The notes below the pieces were generated by a model. It worked only from the letters and a program-made list of their open reading frames with translations, searched no databases and had not been told where the DNA came from. Below, in pieces: positions 17,603 to 26,346 of a stretch of DNA of 64,000 nt; the first letter of the stretch is position 1, and each line of letters opens with the position of its first letter. The position numbers were made by a program, and so were the translations under genes. The stretch is from assembly GCA_034429195.1 (NCBI GenBank), contig DAOUGQ010000010.1:1-64000 (forward strand). Direction: 5' to 3'. Source of the DNA: UBA4782 sp034429195 (GTDB lineage Bacteria > Chloroflexota > Anaerolineae > Anaerolineales > Anaerolineaceae).

Positions 17603-18408
17603 CGATAATCTCCTTGACTCGATCTGTAGATATAGAACCGAAATGCGTCGGCTACGTAATACTCATCGGAAAGGGCGACTGGTTCGCCGTTAAAATCATA
17701 GTCAACCTGTTCAATGTGCAGAATGTTGCTGCCCACTCGCACCTGGAGTTTGTCCGCGATATACTCTTCAGCAGAAACCGGGCGTATCCAGGCAATACCG
17801 TGATGGATTTCCAGGTTTAACCGCTGGTGTAAAAAACTGTAAATCGATTGCTGCTCCTCAATGGCTTTACGGAATTCATCAATGGAGACATCACCATTGG
17901 ATGCGTGAAACAAAGCCAGGGGAAGGGAATCTACAGTAAAAACCACACGGCGGTCATTCGCCAACCTGACCCGTTCAACAACCAGAATTGGTACCTCAAT
18001 TTCAATTGCAAGCTGATTGGAAACACGTTCGCTTGCCGGTCTTACAGCCATCAGTATCTCGGCGCTGCCCGGATTTGCCCCAGATGACCGGATCAATTGC
18101 GTAACCCCTGAATTCAGGCTCAAGTTATTGTAAGTGGGTGGGTTTTTAGCAACAAATGTGCCTACTCCCCAGCGGCGCTGAATGAAACCGCCCTGCTCCA
18201 GAATCGCCAGAGCCGAACGGACTGTAGAACGACTGATATTGAGATATGAAGCAAGATCAGGTTCATTGGGGAGCTGAGTTTCCGGAGCCAGTTCTCCATC
18301 CATTATTTTTGTGCGCAGGTATTCTGTTACCCGTTGCGCCAGTTGCATTCCTTCTGGCGCGCTTTTATTCCATTGCTGGAAGGCTGTAAACACTACCGAA
18401 AAGTCCAT
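17599..18408 (-). CDS. GntR/HutC-family transcriptional regulator
   Basis: A 269-residue repressor-type regulator. The winged HTH spans about residues 22-92 (LPNEPDLASYLNISRSTVRS with IQRRWGVGTFV). The remainder resembles the UTRA ligand-binding domain (residues 115-265). It is the first gene of the long minus-strand sugar operon and has its own well-formed promoter (18446-18474). It most likely senses a sugar or sugar phosphate from the pathway and controls both this operon and the divergent aminotransferase gene. Confidence 0.9.
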   Translation of the reverse strand: MDFSVVFTAFQQWNKSAPEGMQLAQRVTEYLRTKIMDGELAPETQLPNEPDLASYLNISRSTVRSALAILEQGGFIQRRWGVGTFVAKNPPTYNNLSLNSGVTQLIRSSGANPGSAEILMAVRPASERVSNQLAIEIEVPILVVERVRLANDRRVVFTVDSLPLALFHASNGDVSIDEFRKAIEEQQSIYSFLHQRLNLEIHHGIAWIRPVSAEEYIADKLQVRVGSNILHIEQVDYDFNGEPVALSDEYYVADAFRFYIYRSSQGDYR

Positions 18409-18416
18409 ATATTTAC

Positions 18417-18442
18417 CTGTTAGAGGTATGACAACTGTTAGA
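18417..18442. promoter_or_regulatory. Direct repeat between gntR promoter and start codon
   Basis: The octamer CTGTTAGA occurs at 18417-18424 and 18435-18442, 18 bp apart, between the minus-strand -10 box and the regulator start codon. It could be the operator for the GntR protein. No palindrome of the usual GntR form was found, so this is tentative. Confidence 0.35.
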
Positions 18443-18445
18443 AAT

Positions 18446-18474
18446 ATAATAGCAACAAACTATTACTTTGTCAA
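18446..18474 (-). promoter_or_regulatory. Promoter of the gntR sugar operon
   Basis: On the minus strand TTGACA (18474-18469) and TATTAT (18451-18446) are exactly 17 bp apart, close to the sigma-70 consensus. It lies 38 bp upstream of the gntR start and should drive the whole minus-strand operon. Confidence 0.8.
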
Positions 18475-18526
18475 TATTCAGGCTAAAAATTCGCATTTTT
18501 TGGTTAAAAACGGCCTTTTTATGGGC

Positions 18527-18555
18527 TTGACAGGCATTATTCATATTGATATACT
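18527..18555 (+). promoter_or_regulatory. Promoter of the aminotransferase gene
   Basis: TTGACA (18527-18532) and TATACT (18550-18555) are 17 bp apart, and the aminotransferase start is 77 bp further on. It is back-to-back with the gntR promoter. Confidence 0.8.
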
Positions 18556-18631
18556 GATGGTATCAAATGAGATGTATTCTATCTGCATACATCTTATGAA
18601 TCATATGTAACCAACTACAGGAGTGTGAATC

Positions 18632-19951
18632 ATGGAAAAACTGGCTATTGACGGCGGGACTCCAATCCGGACAAAGAATCCTATTGTGGAAACAGATTTT
18701 TTCACTGATGAAGAGCTTGATGCCGTAGTAGCGGTAATGAAGTCGAATAAGATCCGCCGCGGTTCAGTAACCCTTGAATACGAAAAACTCATTGCTGAAA
18801 AACTACATGTCAAACATGCGATTGCGGTTACAAGCGGAACAACCACGCTGCATATCGCCATGGCAGCACTGGGGATCGGTCCTGGCGATGAGGTGATTGT
18901 TACCCCCTACACATTTGTTGCCTCAGACACCTGTGTGTTGGAACAGAACGCTATTCCGATTTTTGCGGATGTGGACCCTGTCACTTTGACGTTAGATCCA
19001 GTTGACGTGGAACGGAAGGTGACAAAGCGAACAAAAGCCATCATTCCCGTATCCATTACTGGCACACCCATCAACATTGAACCGATCATGGATATTGCCA
19101 AGAAATATAACCTTTACGTGGTTGAAGATGCTGCCCAGTCACTTGGGGCTATTTACCATGGCCGGTATGAGGGAAAATACGTTGGTACCGTTGGTCACAT
19201 CGGGTCATTCAGCACAGTAACGGGAAAGATCATTTCTACTGGTGAAGGCGGATTTGTTACAACGAACGATGATGACCTGTTTGAGAAAATGTGGGGCTTT
19301 ATGGATTTCGGACGTAAGAAATCGCAGGGACCTGCCTCAAAGTACCACTGGAGCCTGCCCTGCACGAACTACCGTATCACAGAATTTCAATCTGCCGTAG
19401 GTATTCAGCAAATCAACCGTCTGGATTACCTGAAAAAGAAACGCACAGAAAATGCCCACTATTTGAATGAGAAATTGAAAGATCTACCGGGCGTAACTCT
19501 ACCCCCAGAAGTTCCATATGGTGAGCGGGTGTTCTTCTACTATGTGATCAGGATCAACCCGGAGATCATCGGGGCAGATATGTTGAATATGGCAATAGCA
19601 CTGGCTGCAGAAGGAACATACAATCTGAATTACCTCAGCACCACCCGTTGGATGATCCCGCAGCACCTTGAACCATTATTCCTTAACAAGACAGGGTATG
19701 GTGGTACAAAATGCCCGTTTGAGTGTCCCTGGTACGAAGGCAAGGTTGAGTATTACAAAGGTTTGTGCCCGGTCTCAGAAAAAGCGTGTGAAGAAGTTTT
19801 CTGGCTTGCCAGTGTACATCCACTTCTCGAAAAAGAGGACCTTGATGATATCGCTAATGCGGTCAGAAAAGTTGTCCTCAACTTCATTGAGAAGAAAGAA
19901 AAAGGCATCCCGATCGATTATGTGACAGATGAAATCCGGGCAAAGCTGTAG
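18632..19951 (+). CDS. DegT/DnrJ/EryC1/StrS-family PLP aminotransferase
   Basis: A 439-residue fold-type-I PLP enzyme of the sugar aminotransferase family. Visible features are the TSGTTTLHIAMAALGIGPGDEV cofactor region, VVEDAAQSLGA with the PLP-binding Asp, and a Lys at residue 199 in the FSTVTGKIISTGEGG segment as the Schiff-base residue. AGGAG lies in front of ATG 18632. It may transaminate a keto-sugar or keto-cyclitol. Divergent transcription from the GntR sugar operon suggests that it acts on the same carbon source. The substrate is unknown. Confidence 0.9.
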   Translation: MEKLAIDGGTPIRTKNPIVETDFFTDEELDAVVAVMKSNKIRRGSVTLEYEKLIAEKLHVKHAIAVTSGTTTLHIAMAALGIGPGDEVIVTPYTFVASDTCVLEQNAIPIFADVDPVTLTLDPVDVERKVTKRTKAIIPVSITGTPINIEPIMDIAKKYNLYVVEDAAQSLGAIYHGRYEGKYVGTVGHIGSFSTVTGKIISTGEGGFVTTNDDDLFEKMWGFMDFGRKKSQGPASKYHWSLPCTNYRITEFQSAVGIQQINRLDYLKKKRTENAHYLNEKLKDLPGVTLPPEVPYGERVFFYYVIRINPEIIGADMLNMAIALAAEGTYNLNYLSTTRWMIPQHLEPLFLNKTGYGGTKCPFECPWYEGKVEYYKGLCPVSEKACEEVFWLASVHPLLEKEDLDDIANAVRKVVLNFIEKKEKGIPIDYVTDEIRAKL

Positions 19952-19972
19952 GGGAATGTATCGAGGTTTAGC

Positions 19973-20494
19973 ATGACTGAAGAATCTCCCTTGATCAGCG
20001 GCGTTGAATTGGACCAGATCGGCATCGTGGTAAATGATCTCGATGCTTTCACCAAAGAATTGACACGGTTGTTTGGGATTGGTCCTTTCCGTATAATGGA
20101 ATGGCCGGTGCAAGGGATAGACCCGCAGGCTACATACCATGGTGAACCTGGTAATTTCCGCATGCTTTTAGCATTTGCTACAGTTGGCAAGATCCAGATC
20201 GAAGTTGTGCAACCGCTCGAAGGCGATAATATCTACAGCGATTTCCTCCGTGACCACGGACCCGGACTGCATCATTTCCGCTTAAGCGTTCCTGCCTTTG
20301 AAAAAAGTGTTGAGGCAATGGTAAATCAGGGCATACAGAACATCTCCAGCGGCACAGGTGTGCATGTTGGGTCCAGGTGGGCATATTTTGATACCAGTCA
20401 CAACCTGGACGGTGTGATCGTGGAATTGAGGACGCGTCTTGAAAGCCACGGCGGTGAAGGCCAGTGGATTGATACTGGCACAGAAACTCACTAA
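19973..20494 (+). CDS. VOC-superfamily (glyoxalase-like) protein
   Basis: A 173-residue protein with two beta-alpha-beta-beta-beta units of the vicinal oxygen chelate fold. The first metal-ligand region is LDQIGIVVNDLDAF, the second half contains GPGLHHFRLSV and the last strand VIVELRT. It resembles the epimerase/lyase branch (methylmalonyl-CoA epimerase type) rather than glyoxalase I. It begins 21 bp after the aminotransferase stop and is followed by a strong terminator, so the two form one transcription unit. Sugar or keto-acid isomerisation is plausible but not shown. Confidence 0.8.
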   Translation: MTEESPLISGVELDQIGIVVNDLDAFTKELTRLFGIGPFRIMEWPVQGIDPQATYHGEPGNFRMLLAFATVGKIQIEVVQPLEGDNIYSDFLRDHGPGLHHFRLSVPAFEKSVEAMVNQGIQNISSGTGVHVGSRWAYFDTSHNLDGVIVELRTRLESHGGEGQWIDTGTETH

Positions 20495-20546
20495 ATACCG
20501 ATATTAATTAACAACACGCATGATCTGTAATCTTAAAGAACAGGTA

Positions 20547-20578
20547 AAAAATAACCGGGCGTAGCCCGGTTATTTTTG
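20547..20578 (+). terminator. Intrinsic terminator
   Basis: A 14-bp inverted repeat (AAAAATAACCGGGC with complement, GTA loop) runs into a T tract. It ends the aminotransferase/VOC transcript. Confidence 0.9.
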
Positions 20579-20977
20579 ATACTTTTTTGTAAATTTTATT
20601 AATCAATTTTCTCCACCAGAGGCTAATTTAGTGGGGGTCTATACCTCATACTCAATTGAGAAGAGAGATTATTTGTTTATGATTCATAACTCTCTATTTG
20701 AGATAGATCAAGGGTATCCTCTCTAAGATTAATATTTGCTATATTAATATGATTAAACGTAAAAACCAATCGAGAAAAATAGGTTTTCAGGGATTACACA
20801 TTACCATAACAAAATCTTTCAATAAAGCTGAGACTTCTTCAGCTGCCCAGAACTCATCCGTGTCGGCAAGTCCTCACCTCACTAAGAACTGAGATTATCA
20901 CAGTTTAGCGAATGATTTATATTATTGGAAAAGAAAATGGAAATTCAAAGAGGAAGGCAATTTCCTCTCTAATCCAC

Positions 20978-21087
20978 CTGAAACGCCCATGCAGATAGAA
21001 CGGTCTATTTATGGTACTTTGGCTGAGGATTTGCTCTCGCGTTCCAGGGTGCAGGAATTGCCAGGCAAGCCATTACAACCAGGATGG
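20978..21087 (+). pseudogene. Relic of the ImmA/IrrE gene 3' end
   Basis: About 105 bases align without gaps to 591-696 of the first gene, at roughly 80 percent identity by eye. In one frame they read ETPMQIERSIYG, then TLAEDLLSRSRVQELPGKPLQ, against ETPIRMERLIYR and ALAEDLISRSRAQELLGKPLQ in the intact copy. The frame continues to a stop at 21105. No HELGH-containing upstream part is found, so only the 3' end remains. It is a degraded paralogue, probably from a second copy of the mobile module. Confidence 0.8.
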
Positions 21088-21325
21088 GAAATAAAGACAT
21101 TGTAGCAAAATGACACTGCCATCCATTCTAATATCTGATACGAATATTTGATCATCTAATTCATGCTACGAATTTGGGAGACAAGCTATAATCGGTTTTG
21201 TGAATCATGTTTCACCTGTATTTATTTTGTTACCATAAAAAAATCTCTGACTCACCTCTTTTGTTAAGGCAATAAGTTTTTACGAAGAAAATTCATCAAC
21301 ACCAGCGTAACTTAGGAGCAATGTT

Positions 21326-22138
21326 ATGAAGAGAAAAGGCTTACTGGAAAAACATCCCATAATCATTTTTTTCGTGTTGACTTATAGTTTCTCGTGGCTA
21401 TTCTGGATGCCGATGGTATCAACCAACCATGAAAGTCGTCTGCTTTTAATAATTGGGACTTTTGGACCGACATTGGTAGCACTTCTGCTTACAGGAATAG
21501 ACAGGGGGTGGAGTGGCTTGCGGGAACTTCTTGGCCGATTATTAATCTGGCGAGTAAACATTTTTTGGTATTTGTTCAGCTTTCTAGCGACAATGTTGGT
21601 GGTAATGGCGTCAATTGGTATCTATGTGAAGATAGGTGGCGCAGTTCCACAATTCAATGATCCCAGGAAGATCTATCTTGTAATACCCGCTTTTGCTTAT
21701 GTTCTATTTCTTAGCGTGTTGGGTGAAGAGATAGGATGGCGGGGATACGTTTTACCAAGGCTTCAAGAGAAACATGGCGCACTTTTAGCCAGCTTGATCA
21801 TTGGAGTGTTGTGGGGGTTCTGGCATCTACCTGAGTTTTGGATGAAGAGCAATTTTCACAGTCAAATACCCCTTGTCTTGTTCATTTTACAGGATATCGC
21901 TTTATCCATCGTGCTGACATGGTTGTATAACGGCACTGGGAAGAGTCTGTTAATTGTGAATCTATTTCATGCGGCAAGTAATACGACATTGGGAGTGCTA
22001 CCTATTCTACCAATGGATACAGGTGGTGATTTGCGTCCATTATGGATAGCTGTTGTTCTCCTGTGGATTGTAGCAACCATCATTGTTGTGGTGAATTTAC
22101 CAGTCTGGCTAAAACAAAGAAAGGTCGTGGATAGATGA
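21326..22138 (+). CDS. CPBP-family intramembrane metalloprotease, copy 1
   Basis: A 270-residue membrane protein with about 8 hydrophobic helices. The CPBP/Abi motifs are visible: GEEIGWRGYVLPRL (EExxxR) and WHLPEFW (first His), with a further His in NLFHAASNTT. Family members include prenyl endopeptidases, bacteriocin-immunity proteins and anti-sigma proteases. TAGGAG precedes ATG 21326. The stop overlaps the next start by 4 bp. No peptide substrate gene is visible nearby. Confidence 0.9.
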   Translation: MKRKGLLEKHPIIIFFVLTYSFSWLFWMPMVSTNHESRLLLIIGTFGPTLVALLLTGIDRGWSGLRELLGRLLIWRVNIFWYLFSFLATMLVVMASIGIYVKIGGAVPQFNDPRKIYLVIPAFAYVLFLSVLGEEIGWRGYVLPRLQEKHGALLASLIIGVLWGFWHLPEFWMKSNFHSQIPLVLFILQDIALSIVLTWLYNGTGKSLLIVNLFHAASNTTLGVLPILPMDTGGDLRPLWIAVVLLWIVATIIVVVNLPVWLKQRKVVDR

Positions 22139-23007
22139 TCCAGAATAAAACCCCAACACCAAGGATTAAGAGCCTATGGCTGTTCTTTATTTTGACTTTT
22201 GTATTCTCTTGGCTCTTTTGGATAATTGGAATTCTATTGCACGAAGCATACCCTGAAACTCCTGTCCAGGTGTTTCATTATATTGGCGGGGTAATCCCCC
22301 CACTAATGGCGATCCTGATGATCTATGTGCGACATACCCCAGAGGAGCGGCGGGATTATTGGCAACGCGTAATTGGATTCAAACGGATTGGAACAAAGTG
22401 GTATGCTGTGATTCTTCTCATGGCTCCCATGCTTGCTGGTCTGGGTGCTATGTTGGATCTGATTGCCGGAGGGAAAGGTGCGTTTCCAGAAGCAGCAGCA
22501 CGCTTTACTTCCCATCCTCTCGCTGTTATTCCATTTGCAATCTTCATACTGCTTTTTGGGCCGCTACCAGAAGAATTAGCATGGCGGGGATATGCTCTTG
22601 AGCTTCTACAAAAAAGATGGGGGGCATTGGCATCGAGTTTGTTTCTGGGAGCTGCATGGACAGTGTGGCATATTCCGTTGTTCTTCATCTCAGGAAGTTA
22701 TCAACATGGATTGGGGTTGGGTACATCAGGGTTCTGGTTATTTATGGCGGACAAAATACCTCAATCAGTACTCATGACATGGGTGTACAACAACAATCGG
22801 CGAAGCACGTTGTCGGCGATATTATTTCATTTTTCAGTGAATTTCATTGGCGAACTGTTTGAACTGACTGCCCGGGCAGAGTTGTTTTACATAATCTTCT
22901 GGGTCCTGGCTGCGATAGCCGTGACAGTAATCTGGGGACCTCAACATTTGGTTCGCAATACACAGAATTTGAAAAAGGGGGAATACATTCCAACCCAGCC
23001 TGGCTGA
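22135..23007 (+). CDS. CPBP-family intramembrane metalloprotease, copy 2
   Basis: A 290-residue paralogue of the preceding protein with the motifs PEELAWRGYALELLQ and WHIPLFF, and an ILFHFSVNF helix carrying the last His. The ATGA overlap indicates translational coupling and possibly a heteromeric complex. Both copies keep the catalytic residues. The function is unassigned; the family suggests membrane proteolysis or self-immunity. Confidence 0.88.
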   Translation: MIQNKTPTPRIKSLWLFFILTFVFSWLFWIIGILLHEAYPETPVQVFHYIGGVIPPLMAILMIYVRHTPEERRDYWQRVIGFKRIGTKWYAVILLMAPMLAGLGAMLDLIAGGKGAFPEAAARFTSHPLAVIPFAIFILLFGPLPEELAWRGYALELLQKRWGALASSLFLGAAWTVWHIPLFFISGSYQHGLGLGTSGFWLFMADKIPQSVLMTWVYNNNRRSTLSAILFHFSVNFIGELFELTARAELFYIIFWVLAAIAVTVIWGPQHLVRNTQNLKKGEYIPTQPG

Positions 23008-23585
23008 AGCCTGTTACTACCAACATCATCCTACCAGTGATAATTGTGGTGAAAAATAGTAGACATGGAATTTCGATACATGCCATTCAATACTCATCTC
23101 AGAAAAATTAATGGCTCATGATCTACCATTCGCCTGTATATCTTTATTTTGATTTCTACCAGCTTTTCGTGCGTCTTCACGAGGGGATGCCAAGATCAAA
23201 AGTGATCAAGTGTGCCGCTGATAGAAAGGCAACTCCTAATTTTGTTTGTTCTGTGAAATAAGCTTCAATACCAGAACAATTGACCTGTCAGAGGAGACAT
23301 TAGAACGCTCAAGGGTCGTAAAAACAGCAAATGGGATGAGTTTAATTTACCGAAGGGAGATATACATCAGTTCTTTTTTTTTTACTCAGACCTTTAACCT
23401 GGTATGTGAATATAGTTCGATGGTACATCTCAGACACATAGAAATTGCATTGCGTAAGCAGAACTGCGCCGGAAGATAAAACCAGTGATTTTGTTTCGAT
23501 GTTGCTTTTGTTAGCCGATACCTAGCCTATCGAGGAAGAGCTGGTCTTTTATTGTGTATTCCCCCTCACCCCTTCCAGCATACTC
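23008..23585. other. Gene-free interval
   Basis: No supported gene lies here. A 77-codon plus-strand frame (23246-23479) has no usable ribosome binding site or familiar motif. A run of 10 T occurs near 23371. The first ArsR promoter begins at its right end. Confidence 0.5.
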
Positions 23586-23613
23586 TTGACATAAAAGTGT
23601 AAAGGGATATAAT
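23586..23613 (+). promoter_or_regulatory. Promoter of arsR1, predicting a leaderless mRNA
   Basis: TTGACA (23586-23591) and TATAAT (23608-23613), both perfect consensus, are 16 bp apart. The start codon at 23621 is only 7 bp past the -10 box, so transcription should begin at or next to the ATG. No ribosome binding site is needed or seen. Confidence 0.8.
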
Positions 23614-23620
23614 CATATTC

Positions 23621-24004
23621 ATGGATTTGAATGTGATTGAAGAACAAAAAACAAATACCGATCCTCTCGATGCGCAAGCGCAGGTGTTTAAAATCCTTAC
23701 CCACCCGGCACGGATCGCAATCCTCAACATCCTCAGGGATGGGGAGCATTGCGTCTGCCACATGGAAGCTCACCTGGGCTTTCGACAATCGTACATATCT
23801 CAACAACTTGCGGTACTGCGCGAAGCAGGTCTTATTCAAGATCGACGGGATGGCTGGAACATTTATTATCGTGTAATCAACCCGGATATATACACTGTAC
23901 TGGATGCAGTGCAGAAATTGACAGGACAGCAGATCGATCCTTTTTCTGGACATGTGGTGAGTTGTAATTGTCCTCATTGCATTACAAAACAAAATAGCGG
24001 ATAA
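23621..24004 (+). CDS. arsR: ArsR-family metalloregulator, copy 1
   Basis: A 127-residue winged-helix repressor. The Cys-Val-Cys pair at residues 44 and 46 (EHCVCHME) sits at the start of the recognition helix region, as in As(III)/Sb(III)-sensing ArsR; HTH residues RQSYISQQLAVLREAGL follow. Extra cysteines near the C-terminus (SCNCPHC) may also bind metal. It heads a plus-strand cluster of thiol proteins and permeases, which it presumably represses until metalloid binds. Its mRNA appears leaderless. Confidence 0.9.
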   Translation: MDLNVIEEQKTNTDPLDAQAQVFKILTHPARIAILNILRDGEHCVCHMEAHLGFRQSYISQQLAVLREAGLIQDRRDGWNIYYRVINPDIYTVLDAVQKLTGQQIDPFSGHVVSCNCPHCITKQNSG

Positions 24005-24058
24005 GCCGTTCTTTTTTTGAGTCATTATATACAAACTTTTGAATATAAAGGAGCATCT

Positions 24059-24295
24059 ATGAAAAACATCAAAATTCTCGGTTCGGGTTGCGCCAACTGC
24101 AAGCGCCTGGAAGCGGTAACTCGCAAGGTCGTTAATGATCTGGGGATAGAAGCGGAATTTGAAAAAGTAACCGATATGAATGAAATCATGAAATATCCCA
24201 TTCTCTCAACTCCTGGATTGGTTATCGACGGTAAAGTTGTTTCTTCTGGCCGCATCCCTTCAGAATCACAAATTGCTGGTTGGTTACAGGAGTAA
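24059..24295 (+). CDS. Small thioredoxin-like redox protein
   Basis: A 78-residue glutaredoxin/thioredoxin-fold protein with a CxxC site at Cys11 and Cys14 (GSGCANCKRL) and the cis-Pro segment STPGLVIDG. I use ATG 24059 with AAAGGAG 6 nt upstream; an earlier in-frame TTG (24017) lacks such a site. Proteins of this kind are often encoded next to ArsP-like permeases, as here, and may hand over thiol-bound metalloid or keep a partner reduced. The role is inferred from context. Confidence 0.88.
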   Translation: MKNIKILGSGCANCKRLEAVTRKVVNDLGIEAEFEKVTDMNEIMKYPILSTPGLVIDGKVVSSGRIPSESQIAGWLQE

Positions 24296-24385
24296 TCCGA
24301 TGGATTGGGCAGCTTTGTCTGCCCATTATCTTGGTTAAAAGATATTCAAATATTTGTATATGATTTTCCGATTATAGAAGGTACT

Positions 24386-25717
24386 ATGGACTCCGTATTG
24401 AATTATGTTGGCACGTTGCTCTGGTCTGGCTGGATAGGCTTGCTAGATTACCTGGCTGCGCATGTTCTTCTTTGTCTGGTACCGGCATTTATCATTGCCG
24501 GTTTTATGAGCTCAATGATCCCTAAAGAGGCGATTACCCGTTATCTCGGGCCAAAGGCATCCAAATGGATCAGCTACCCGGCTTCTGCTTTTGGCGGGTT
24601 TATCCTGGCGGTATGTTCCTGCACCATTCTCCCCCTTTTTGCCGGTATCTGGAAGCGGGGCGCAGGCCTCGGCCCGGCGATCACTTTTCTCTTTGTTGGT
24701 CCGGCCATCAACATCCTGGCAATCACCTATACCGGCGCAACCATCGGGATGGATATTGCCATCTCTCGTCTGGTGCTTTCCATTGTATTCGGTATCGTCA
24801 TTGGCCTGATCATGGCCTGGATCTTCCGAAAAGAGGAAAGCTCTCGTGAAACCGAGATGGCGGCCAACGGTGTGTTTGATCAAACCGCGAAAGTTAAACC
24901 AGCAGTTTGGGTACTCTTCCTCATGTTGGTCGCAGTATTGATCGTTGGTACTTTACAGGTTGATCTTTTGACCAATGTGTACGCCAGTATTAATTTGCCT
25001 TTTGACTGGGCGAATGGATTGGGTTCTCTCTTATCTACTATGAACCTGACCATTCAGGGCGCCGTCCTCATTCTGATGCTGGTCGTGATCGGCATCACCG
25101 CCTGGAAAGGTTTTGAAAAAATATTCGACGGCTTTACTGGCTGGACCTATGCCGCCTTTGCTTTCATTGCACTTACCATCCTGATTGCAGCCCCCAAAGA
25201 AGAAGTGGGCTCGCTGGTTATCGGAATTAACGGCCGCTTGATTGGAGAAATCATCCTTCTCATCGGTATCGCGATCGTTGCCAGCCGTTCATTCACCAAA
25301 GACGAACTCAGCGGCTGGGTTTGGGAAACCTGGAAATTTGTCAAACAAATATTTCCACTGCTTATTGTGGGTGTCTTTGCTGCCGGTATCGTCAAAGTAG
25401 TCATCCCTGAAGCCTGGGTACGCACCATCGCCGGACAGAATACCATTTGGGCTAACCTGGTGGGTGTTTTATTCGGCGTATTTATGTACTTCCCCACCCT
25501 GGTTGAAGTTCCCATCGCCAAAATGTTCCTCGATCTGGGCATGGCGCGTGGTCCGCTGCTGGCGTATCTGCTTTCGGATCCAGAACTCTCGCTCCAATCC
25601 ATTCTGGTATTGAACGGAGTGATGGGCAAAAAGAAAACGGTAATCTATGTTTCATTGGTGGCTGTATTTAGCACGCTGGCTGGTTATATCTTTGGGTTGG
25701 TTTTAGCTGCTGGTTAA
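24386..25717 (+). CDS. ArsP/DUF318-type permease, copy 1
   Basis: A 443-residue inner-membrane permease with about 10-12 helices in two related halves. The CSC motif (LAVCSCTILPLF) with the following GAGLGPAITFLFVGPAIN is typical of the ArsP/YraQ permease family, some of which export trivalent organoarsenicals. I start at ATG 24386 with GAAGG just upstream; the longer frame from TTG 24305 is possible. It follows the CxxC protein and precedes an FmdE-like gene by 15 bp. Substrate could be an arsenical or another soft metal or thiol compound. Confidence 0.85.
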   Translation: MDSVLNYVGTLLWSGWIGLLDYLAAHVLLCLVPAFIIAGFMSSMIPKEAITRYLGPKASKWISYPASAFGGFILAVCSCTILPLFAGIWKRGAGLGPAITFLFVGPAINILAITYTGATIGMDIAISRLVLSIVFGIVIGLIMAWIFRKEESSRETEMAANGVFDQTAKVKPAVWVLFLMLVAVLIVGTLQVDLLTNVYASINLPFDWANGLGSLLSTMNLTIQGAVLILMLVVIGITAWKGFEKIFDGFTGWTYAAFAFIALTILIAAPKEEVGSLVIGINGRLIGEIILLIGIAIVASRSFTKDELSGWVWETWKFVKQIFPLLIVGVFAAGIVKVVIPEAWVRTIAGQNTIWANLVGVLFGVFMYFPTLVEVPIAKMFLDLGMARGPLLAYLLSDPELSLQSILVLNGVMGKKKTVIYVSLVAVFSTLAGYIFGLVLAAG

Positions 25718-25732
25718 AAAAGGAGATATCAA

Positions 25733-26335
25733 ATGGATAAACGAACGATTTTGGATAAAGCTCTGGAGTTTCATGGTCACCGATGCTGGGCAAGCGTGGC
25801 CGGCGTTCGGGTGGGGCTGGCTGCCCTGGAAAAGCTGGGCGTCAAACGTTCAGGCGGCACGCAGCTTTATGGCATCGTTGAAATTGGCGAAGAGCACGGT
25901 GGTATGTGTTTTGGCGACGGCGTGCAATATGCCACCGGCTGCACCTTTGGTAAAGGTAATATCCACAAGAATCCCCTGGGTAAACTTGGCTTCACCCTGA
26001 TTGAAAAAGACACCAATCGCGCGGTGCGGGTAGTTTTCACCAGCAAACTGCAGAAGCAAATTGCAGCCTCCAAATTTATGCAGCAACGCGCCGCCGGCAT
26101 TTCACCCGATGAAATCCCCCTCGAAGATCAAATGGAATTGGTGGAACTGGTCTGGAATGCGCCGGAGGAAGAAGTACTGAAAATCGGTGAGGTATTTGAA
26201 TACCCGGGCAAATGGATCCCGGAAGTGATGGGCTTTAAACCCTGTGATCGCTGCGGTGAATTGACTGCCCTGGCCTATCTGCGCGTGGACGGCAACCAGC
26301 ACGTCTGCATCCCCTGCTCAGGTTATGACCGGTAA
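25733..26335 (+). CDS. FmdE-family protein, copy 1
   Basis: A 200-residue protein of the FmdE (formylmethanofuran dehydrogenase subunit E) family. The metal-site motif HGHRCW is at residues 14-19, followed by GDGVQYATGCTFGKGN, and a C-terminal treble-clef zinc ribbon CDRCGE...CIPC. AAAGGAG precedes the start. FmdE proteins normally accompany molybdenum or tungsten formylmethanofuran dehydrogenases, but no such genes are here. A second copy lies 780 bp away with a TSUP permease in between. The fold is clear; the job in this cluster is unknown. Confidence 0.85.
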   Translation: MDKRTILDKALEFHGHRCWASVAGVRVGLAALEKLGVKRSGGTQLYGIVEIGEEHGGMCFGDGVQYATGCTFGKGNIHKNPLGKLGFTLIEKDTNRAVRVVFTSKLQKQIAASKFMQQRAAGISPDEIPLEDQMELVELVWNAPEEEVLKIGEVFEYPGKWIPEVMGFKPCDRCGELTALAYLRVDGNQHVCIPCSGYDR

Positions 26336-26346
26336 TCGGGGTTGGC

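Larger units (their letters stand above)
20495..21325. other. Gene-free interval with decayed fragment
   Basis: No intact gene is present in this 831-bp stretch. It contains a terminator (20547-20578) and a relic of the ImmA/IrrE gene (20978-21087). The bases between them are AT-rich and without recognisable coding structure. Confidence 0.6.

Noticed and set aside
23246..23479. 77-codon plus-strand frame before arsR
   Set aside because: Start is TTG or internal, no ribosome binding site, no recognisable homology.
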